This document shows, piece by piece, positions 1 to 5,275 of a stretch of 11,928 nt of DNA. The first letter of the stretch is position 1. Every line of letters starts with the position of its first letter. The notes below the pieces were generated by a model. The model did no database searches and was not told the origin of the DNA. It worked only from the letters and a program-made list of their open reading frames with translations. The stretch comes from Thermoanaerobaculia bacterium (GTDB taxonomy: Bacteria > Acidobacteriota > Thermoanaerobaculia > Multivoradales > UBA5704): NCBI GenBank assembly GCA_025937035.1, contig JAICSG010000059.1, forward strand, positions 1 to 11,928, given 5' to 3'. Position numbers and translations under genes: made by a program.

Positions 1-1497
1 AAGGAACACCTTCCGGGCCTTCGCCTCGGCCTCGCCCCCCTCCTCCCCGGGCTCGTAGCCGGCCATCAGGTCGCGCGCCGCCAGCGGGCGCTGCCGGGTG
101 GCGAGCTCGGCCAGCGCCTCCCGCGCCACGGCGTTGTCCGGCTCCCGGCGGAGGACCTCCTCGAAGATCCGCTTCGCCTCGCCGGGGTGGTCCTGCCGGA
201 GGTAGAGCTCGCCCAGGGTCACCGTGGCGACCGGCTCGGCGGCGGACGGCGGCGCGGGCTGGGGTGGAGCGGTCTCCAGGACCGCCGGCTCGGGGACAAT
301 TTCGGGGGCGATCTCGGGGGCGATCGGCTCCGGCTCCACGGCCCAGGGGGTCTGCTCCTCGATCTCGAAGACCGGCGCCTCCGGCTGCGCCGGCTCGGGG
401 GCCGCGATCGGCGCGGGCTCCTCGACCACCTCCCAGGAGAACCCCGTCACCACCGCCGCGGGCTCCGCCGCGACCGGCTCCGGCTCCTCCAGGGCGGCTG
501 GCGCCATCTCTTCCAGAGCGGGCGGCGGCTCCATCATCTCCACCGCGCTCTCCTCGTGGAAGGCCAGGACCGGCTCGGGCTCCGGCTGAGGCGCGGGCTC
601 CGGCGTCACGGCCGCGAAAGGCTCGGGCTCCACAGGCTCGGGCTCGAGGACGGCGGGAGCCGCGGCGGCCTCGGCCGTGAGGTCGAAGGCGAAGAGGCCT
701 TCGGCGGCCAAAGCGTTCAGATACCGGCTCCGGCTCTCCCGCGAGGCGAGGCCGGGGAAGATGACGTCCTCCGGCTCGGGCTCCTCCATTTCGGCCACGG
801 CCACCGCGGCGGGAGCGGCGGCGGGCGCCACGGCCGCGGAGGCGGGAGGGGGAGCCGCGGGCGCCGGAGGCGTCCAGAGGTCCCCGAACGGCTCGTCCGC
901 GACCGGCACGGCCACCGGATGCGAGACCCGGGCCGGCATGCCGAGATCGAAGATGTCCTCCCCGCCCGCGGCGGCCCTGGCGGCGGACCCGGTGGAGGCC
1001 GCGGCTTCCGGGCGGGGCGGGGCCGGCGGCGGAGCCAGATCCGAAAAGGGATTGTCCGACGTCGGGGGGGGCTGTGGGGGTTGTTCCATCGCGCGGAGCC
1101 TCCGGCGCAGCTCTTCGATTTCGGGGTCGCTGTCGTTCAGCAGACTGTAGAGGTCGAGCCGCTCGCGAGCCCGCTCCGGCTCGCCGGTGTCGAGATACGC
1201 CCGCACCAGCAGCTTGTTGGCCACCATCTGGGTGGCGTCCTGCTTGACCACGCGCTCCAGCACCGCGCGGGCCGGCTCGGGCTCCCCCAGCTCCAGGTGG
1301 CACCGCCCCTTGGCCACCAGGGCGGAGAGGTATCCGGGATGCTCCTTGAGGCCCCGGTCCAGCACCTCCAACGCCTCCTTGACCCGCCCCTGATGGCGGT
1401 ACTCCTCCGCGAGCTGGAGGAAAACGCGGGAGGTCGGGTCAGCGTCCCAGCGGTTCTTGAGCTGAGTGACGCGGTCGGAGAACGCGCCGTCGCTCAT
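1..1497 (-). CDS. TPR protein with long Pro/Glu-rich linker (3' end outside window)
   Basis: The reading frame opens at the ATG at 1497 and stays open for 499 codons to the window edge, so the C-terminus is missing. Residues 15-125 form helical TPR-type repeats (for example AEEYRHQGRVKEALEVLDRG and LLVRAYLDTGEPERARERLD). Residues 126-420 are a low-complexity, acidic, proline- and alanine-rich linker with many EPEP units. From about residue 423 another TPR appears (LGELYLRQDHPGEAKRIFEE). No signal peptide or membrane segment is visible, so the part seen is probably cytoplasmic. A GAGG lies about 10 nt before the start, a moderate ribosome site. TPR proteins act as protein-binding scaffolds. 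Next to a pilus operon, an assembly or regulatory scaffold is plausible; the acidic linker followed by a TPR resembles FimV in layout only. It appears to have its own promoter at 1575-1583. The CDS is well supported, the function is not. Confidence 0.87.
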   Translation of the reverse strand, partial: MSDGAFSDRVTQLKNRWDADPTSRVFLQLAEEYRHQGRVKEALEVLDRGLKEHPGYLSALVAKGRCHLELGEPEPARAVLERVVKQDATQMVANKLLVRAYLDTGEPERARERLDLYSLLNDSDPEIEELRRRLRAMEQPPQPPPTSDNPFSDLAPPPAPPRPEAAASTGSAARAAAGGEDIFDLGMPARVSHPVAVPVADEPFGDLWTPPAPAAPPPASAAVAPAAAPAAVAVAEMEEPEPEDVIFPGLASRESRSRYLNALAAEGLFAFDLTAEAAAAPAVLEPEPVEPEPFAAVTPEPAPQPEPEPVLAFHEESAVEMMEPPPALEEMAPAALEEPEPVAAEPAAVVTGFSWEVVEEPAPIAAPEPAQPEAPVFEIEEQTPWAVEPEPIAPEIAPEIVPEPAVLETAPPQPAPPSAAEPVATVTLGELYLRQDHPGEAKRIFEEVLRREPDNAVAREALAELATRQRPLAARDLMAGYEPGEEGGEAEAKARKVFL

Positions 1498-1574
1498 TCC
1501 GAGGACACCTCGTCTGGAGCTTGGACACGCGGGGACCGGGCGGGAGGCGTCGTAAGGAACGGCAAAGTGGCCGC

Positions 1575-1603
1575 ATTATAGCAGTGGTGCGCGAAAGGCG
1601 CTC
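1575..1603 (-). promoter_or_regulatory. Extended -10 promoter for the TPR gene
   Basis: On the minus strand the bases TGC-TATAAT (1583 to 1575) make a perfect extended -10 element (TGN followed by TATAAT). The -35 position (about 1598-1603, GAGCGC) does not match consensus, as is tolerated in extended -10 promoters. Transcription would begin near 1567, giving a leader of about 70 nt before the ATG at 1497. It lies just downstream of the 1604-1632 hairpin, consistent with a new transcription unit. Inferred from sequence only. Confidence 0.5.
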
Positions 1604-1632
1604 CCCCGCGGCCCGATACCGGAGCCGCGGGG
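1604..1632 (-). terminator. GC-rich hairpin between Ig-domain and TPR genes
   Basis: CCCCGCGGC (1604-1612) and GCCGCGGGG (1624-1632) are a perfect 9-bp inverted repeat with an 11-nt loop. It lies 44 nt past the stop of the Ig-domain gene and directly upstream of the TPR promoter. No T-run follows on the minus strand, so this is not a classic intrinsic terminator; it could be a weak terminator or a stabilising 3' hairpin. Confidence 0.45.
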
Positions 1633-1676
1633 CAGGATCAGAGACTTTCCAGATCACCGCCTTGTGGCGGCACCGG

Positions 1677-2660
1677 TCACGGTGTCACGGTGATCGTGAT
1701 GGTCGACGACAGCAGCGAGCCGTTTCCGGACGGCGTCTTGGCGGTGACGGTGAAGCTGGTGACCCCGGTGAGCTGGGCCTGCGTCAACGTCAGCGTGTTC
1801 GTAGCGACTCCGGTCGTATCCGTGAAGACCGTCCCCGTGGTCGAGAGGGTCCCCCGATCAGACGAGAAAGTCACCGGCGCGCCCTGGAGGGCCAGACCCT
1901 GGGAGTTCGTCACGAAGGCGGTGAGCGTGATCGTTCCACCCGCCGAGGTGATCGAAGCGGGGTTGGCCTGCAGGCTGATGTCGGTGGCCGCGTCGCGGAT
2001 CGTCAGCATCGTGGTCGCCGCGTCGCTGGAGCCGAAGATGGCGGTGATGGTCGACATGCCCGCCTGCGTGCCCGCGTCCAGCTTCGTGGTCGCCGTGCCG
2101 TTGGCGTCGGTGAGGGGGCGCGGGTTCGCGAGCGTGCCCAGACTCGCCGTCAGAATCACCGGCTGGCCCGCCGCCGCGGGCGTGCCGTCCGCGTTGCGGG
2201 CGATGACCGTCACCGTCGCCGAGCCGTTGACCGGAATGTTGTTCGGGCTCACGGTCACCAGGGGGGTCACCGGCTTCGAGCCCGACCCCGTCCCGACCTG
2301 GATATCCGCCTCGGCCTTGGCGTCGCCGCCGCCGGTGGTGGCCATGACCTTCGCCGTCCCCGTGCGGCTGTCGGCGTGAAAGACCGTGGTCGCCGTGCCG
2401 CTGCTGTCCGTCGTGACGACCGAGGCGATGGTGCCGATGTCCGACGACAGCCGGATCTCGGTCCCAGGGTTCAAAGGGTTGCCGTCCGGCTTGCGGCCAA
2501 CGACCGTGATCGTCGAGGTGCCGTTCAGGGCGATCTGTGAGGGGTTGGCACTGATCGTCAGGACCGTGCCCGAGGGGGCGACCGGCGTGGCCTTGTCACA
2601 GCCCGCTACCGGGAGCAGAGACACTACGAGAAGGAGACAAGCAACAGCGCGGTAATTCAT
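1677..2660 (-). CDS. Lipoprotein with three Big_1-type Ig-like domains
   Basis: A 327-residue secreted lipoprotein. Residues 1-20 form a lipoprotein signal peptide ending in the lipobox VAGC, so Cys21 would be lipidated; the next residue is Asp22. The mature protein is almost entirely three invasin/bacterial Ig-like (Big_1) domains at about 32-123, 133-222 and 227-327. Each carries the family hallmark of a TD(s/a/t)xGxAxT strand, such as TDSSGTATT, TDANGTATT and TDTTGVATN. Such domains form rigid beta-sandwich stalks in adhesins and envelope proteins; there is no enzymatic motif. The upstream TIG/PKD lipoprotein gene is 83 nt away, separated by a strong hairpin, so this gene may be a read-through partner or be transcribed from the candidate promoter at 2669-2698. 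The ribosome site is weak (GAG, 5 nt before ATG). Envelope location is well supported, the partner is unknown. Confidence 0.9.
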   Translation of the reverse strand: MNYRAVACLLLVVSLLPVAGCDKATPVAPSGTVLTISANPSQIALNGTSTITVVGRKPDGNPLNPGTEIRLSSDIGTIASVVTTDSSGTATTVFHADSRTGTAKVMATTGGGDAKAEADIQVGTGSGSKPVTPLVTVSPNNIPVNGSATVTVIARNADGTPAAAGQPVILTASLGTLANPRPLTDANGTATTKLDAGTQAGMSTITAIFGSSDAATTMLTIRDAATDISLQANPASITSAGGTITLTAFVTNSQGLALQGAPVTFSSDRGTLSTTGTVFTDTTGVATNTLTLTQAQLTGVTSFTVTAKTPSGNGSLLSSTITITVTP

Positions 2661-2668
2661 AGCAACTC

Positions 2669-2698
2669 AGTATACGAATCGGGGCGGCCATCCGTCTA
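2669..2698 (-). promoter_or_regulatory. Candidate promoter upstream of the Ig-domain lipoprotein gene
   Basis: On the minus strand TATACT (2674 to 2669) matches the -10 consensus at five of six bases. TAGACG (2698 to 2693) matches TTGACA at four of six, with an 18-nt spacer. The -35 lies in the loop of the 2681-2712 hairpin. Only 8 nt separate the -10 from the ATG at 2660, so the mRNA would be leaderless or nearly so, consistent with the poor ribosome site. Confidence 0.35.
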
Positions 2699-2712
2699 GC
2701 GATGGCCGCCCC
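2681..2712 (-). terminator. Perfect 12-bp hairpin after the TIG/PKD gene
   Basis: GGGGCGGCCATC (2681-2692) pairs perfectly with GATGGCCGCCCC (2701-2712) around an 8-nt loop, 31 nt past the TIG/PKD stop codon. The stability and position suggest the end of the extended pil operon. GATTCG rather than a T-run follows on the minus strand, so a stabilising 3' hairpin or attenuator is also possible. Confidence 0.5.
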
Positions 2713-2743
2713 GGGGACACGGCGGAGGGGATCGGGCGGTGCC

Positions 2744-4690
2744 TTACGGCACGTTGATCACCTTCACCGTCTGGTTGGAGCCGCCCGCGTTGGTCGCCGT
2801 CAGCTTGACGCTGTACGGGCCCGCCGCGGCGTAGGTGTGGGACGGGTTCTGCTGGGTGCTGGTGCCGCCGTCACCGAAGTCCCAGGCCCACGACGTCGGG
2901 GCGCCGCTCGACGTGTCGGCGAACTGCATGGTGTGGCCGCTCACCGGCGTCGCCGTGAAGCTCGCGGTGGGCGGCGTGGTCTGCTGCTGGTTCTGGCATG
3001 TGGTGTCCGACGGATTGAGCAGGAACCCGTTGGTGAAGGCCGAGGTGCAGCCCGTGCTCAGGTCGGTCACGTTGATGGTGACCGGCGTCGGAGCGTTCCG
3101 CATGCCGCCGTTGCCGCACGCCTCCATGTTGAAGGAGAAGCCCTGCGGAGGCGTCGGCACGATCACGTTGATCGTGGTCGACGTGCCGCCGGTCACCTGG
3201 GCCGAGCTGCCGGTCGTGCCGGAGCCGAAGGTCACCCCCATGTTCGACGGGGCGAAGTCGTGGCCCTGGATGGTGATGGTGCTGCCGACGCTGCCGCTGG
3301 TCGGGCTGAGGCCGGTGATGACCGGAGTCGGTAACTGGAAGTTGAACCCGAGGTTGGCCACGGCGCCGTCGCCGGTGTTGATGTTGGTCACCGACACGGA
3401 GGTCGCCGAGATGAGGCCGTTCTTCGGGCAGGAGGTGGGCAGCGGGGCCGGGCTGGTGAGGATCACGATCTGGGTGCCGCTCACCGAGAGCACCTGCTGG
3501 GCCACCGAGACGTTCGGGTTGCTGAAGCTGAACGACACCGCGACCGGGCCCTCGAAGCCGGAGCCGTCGATGGTCACCCGGGTGCCGCCCAGATAGGAGC
3601 CGCCGCCCGGACCCATGGCGGTGATCTGCACGTTGGTCCCGTACTTGAACTGCTGCGAGCCGACGCCGCTGAACCCGCTGTTGACGTTCTTCACCAGGAT
3701 GTCGACCACCTTGTTGGTGAGGTTCTGGCCGAAGCCGCGGGCCGCCGGCGTGATGGCGACGATCTGCGTCGGCGTCACCGAGACGACCGTGGCCTCGACG
3801 CCGTTGAAGCTGCTGGCGCTCGACCCGATGCCGAACAGCACCTGCACGGGGGACTGGAAGCCCGTCCCCGTGATGGTGACGCGGGTGCCGCCGTCGTTGG
3901 TGCCCGAGGCCGGGTTGATGGCGAAGACCGCCGGCTGGCCGCCCCCGCCGCCGCCCACCGAGTAGGTGAAGCCGCGGTCGATGCTGTCCATCTGCTCGTC
4001 GGTCTGGTTGACGTGGTTGGTCACCATCACCGCGACCGAGGCGGTCTCGCCGACGCCGACCGACGCCCCCGCCGCCGCCGCCGAGGGGGTGACGACGACG
4101 ATCTGGCTGGGGGTCACCGAGCGCACGGTGGCCGCGGCGCCGCCGAAGGTCACCCGCACCGGCGCGGCGAAGCCGCCGCCCAGGATGGTCACCTGCTGGC
4201 CGCCCGCCGCGTCGCCGACGTTCGGCGACACGGAGGAGACGTAGAAGGTGGCCGGGGAGTTGATGTGCACGTTGGCCGCGCCCGTGGCGCCGCCGAAGGT
4301 GGCGGTCACGGCGGCCGTGCCCACCTCGGTGCCGCTGAACAGCGCGGCCGACGCGCGGCCGTTGACCAGCGCGAGCGTCACGCTCTGCTGGCCGCTGGTG
4401 GCCGAGTTGAAGCTGCCGAGCGAGGTGGTGAGCGTCACCTGCGAGCCGTCCGGCGGCGGTTGGCCGGTACCGTTCTGGCGCACCTCCACCGTGACGGCGC
4501 TGGAGCCGCCGCTGCCCGCGGTGATGTTCGGCGGGTTGGCGGTAACCGTGATCGAATAGGTGGTCTGGGGCACCGGCGGCTTCGAGGTGACCGGCGGGCT
4601 GCTCGGCTCGGTCGGCGACGACGTGCAGCCGAGAGCCGACGCGAGCACCGAGGCGGCCAGCAGGACTGCGGCGTTCCGGAAGAGTCTCAT
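2744..4690 (-). CDS. Multi-domain lipoprotein: Big_1-like, four IPT/TIG, one PKD domain
   Basis: A 648-residue exported lipoprotein. A positively charged start and hydrophobic stretch end in ALGC, so Cys22 would be lipidated. A Ser/Pro-rich spacer leads to a Big_1-like sandwich (about 45-143). Four IPT/TIG domains follow at about 148-245, 253-350, 354-452 and 455-558, recognisable by repeated GGxxVTIxGxGF and VTPxQIVxxTP strands. A C-terminal PKD domain (574-648) has the diagnostic WAWDFGDGG and SHTY strands. Cysteines at 421, 525, 548 and 565 could form disulphides. TIG and PKD domains bind proteins or glycans in envelope and surface proteins; no catalytic site is seen. The ATG at 4690 is chosen because AGGAG lies 7 nt before it and it gives a clean signal peptide; an upstream in-frame TTG (4714) has no such site. 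It follows the small lipoprotein by 20 nt, so it is probably co-transcribed with pilMNOPQ. Confidence 0.93.
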   Translation of the reverse strand: MRLFRNAAVLLAASVLASALGCTSSPTEPSSPPVTSKPPVPQTTYSITVTANPPNITAGSGGSSAVTVEVRQNGTGQPPPDGSQVTLTTSLGSFNSATSGQQSVTLALVNGRASAALFSGTEVGTAAVTATFGGATGAANVHINSPATFYVSSVSPNVGDAAGGQQVTILGGGFAAPVRVTFGGAAATVRSVTPSQIVVVTPSAAAAGASVGVGETASVAVMVTNHVNQTDEQMDSIDRGFTYSVGGGGGGQPAVFAINPASGTNDGGTRVTITGTGFQSPVQVLFGIGSSASSFNGVEATVVSVTPTQIVAITPAARGFGQNLTNKVVDILVKNVNSGFSGVGSQQFKYGTNVQITAMGPGGGSYLGGTRVTIDGSGFEGPVAVSFSFSNPNVSVAQQVLSVSGTQIVILTSPAPLPTSCPKNGLISATSVSVTNINTGDGAVANLGFNFQLPTPVITGLSPTSGSVGSTITIQGHDFAPSNMGVTFGSGTTGSSAQVTGGTSTTINVIVPTPPQGFSFNMEACGNGGMRNAPTPVTINVTDLSTGCTSAFTNGFLLNPSDTTCQNQQQTTPPTASFTATPVSGHTMQFADTSSGAPTSWAWDFGDGGTSTQQNPSHTYAAAGPYSVKLTATNAGGSNQTVKVINVP

Positions 4691-4697
4691 AAGATGG

Positions 4698-4702
4698 CTC
4701 CT
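4698..4702 (-). promoter_or_regulatory. Ribosome binding site fixing the TIG/PKD start
   Basis: AGGAG on the minus strand lies 7 nt before the ATG at 4690, within the gap after the previous stop codon. It favours 4690 over the in-frame TTG at 4714, which overlaps that stop. Confidence 0.7.
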
Positions 4703-4710
4703 ACATCCCT

Positions 4711-5259
4711 TCAACGCGTGACTTCGATCGTGAACGTGGCCGGCTCCGAGGCGATGTCGTCGCCCGAAAGGGTACGGCCGAAGAAGCGCATGGTGACATC
4801 CAACGTGATGACCGCGGTCCCGGTCTCGGAGTCCCGCCCCAGATTGATCAGATCCTTGATCGGCTGGTTCGCGATCTGATCGGTGGTCAGGAAGGGCAGA
4901 TTGAAGAGGTCCAGCGTGCCCTGCGGCTCCACCAGCCCGAAGATCGCCTGCGTCGTCGGCGGCGGCGTCCGGGTGCCGGTGTCACGCCGCCGGTAGGTGA
5001 CCTCGTAGCTCCGCAGCTCGATCCCCTCGAGCTGGTGCCCCGTGGGCGAGTTCACGGAGGGATCCTTGAAGAAGCTCCGCAAGGTCACCTGGTCGATCGA
5101 GAACGGTCCGGAGGTCGCCGAGACCGAAACCGGCAGGCCGTTGAAGTGGGTCACCGAAAGGACGACGGTGCCCTCGGTCCGGTCGGTCCGGCTCCGGCAG
5201 CTCGTGATCGCCAACGTCAGGGCGATCAGCAGGAACAGAAAGAGGCGTTGAGTCTTCAT
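4711..5259 (-). CDS. Small lipoprotein of unknown family following pilQ
   Basis: A 182-residue protein with a lipoprotein signal peptide: MKTQR, a hydrophobic core, and the lipobox ITSC with Cys21. The mature part is rich in alternating hydrophobic, beta-prone strands, starting GTVVLSVTHFNGLPVSVSA and ending in a strand-rich tail. The tail has a GRTLSGDDI turn, suggesting a single beta-sandwich fold. A TPPPTT turn sits near the middle. I do not recognise a named family. The gene starts 16 nt after the pilQ stop with GGGAG 6 nt before its ATG, so it is very likely translated from the pil mRNA. Small lipoproteins beside secretin genes are sometimes pilotins or secretin-associated factors. That role is a positional guess; it lacks the TPR helices of PilF/PilW-type pilotins. 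An alternative is a partner of the TIG/PKD protein encoded next. Confidence 0.87.
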   Translation of the reverse strand: MKTQRLFLFLLIALTLAITSCRSRTDRTEGTVVLSVTHFNGLPVSVSATSGPFSIDQVTLRSFFKDPSVNSPTGHQLEGIELRSYEVTYRRRDTGTRTPPPTTQAIFGLVEPQGTLDLFNLPFLTTDQIANQPIKDLINLGRDSETGTAVITLDVTMRFFGRTLSGDDIASEPATFTIEVTR

Positions 5260-5275
5260 GGTCCGCTCCCAAGGG

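Noticed and set aside
187..1581. 464-codon plus-strand open frame opposite the TPR gene
   Set aside because: Arg/Gly/Leu-rich shadow; the minus strand carries clear TPR repeats.
1690..2379. Plus-strand open frames opposite the Ig-domain and TIG genes (also 2835-3596 and 4013-4879)
   Set aside because: Valine/proline- or arginine-rich shadows of beta-repeat genes on the minus strand.
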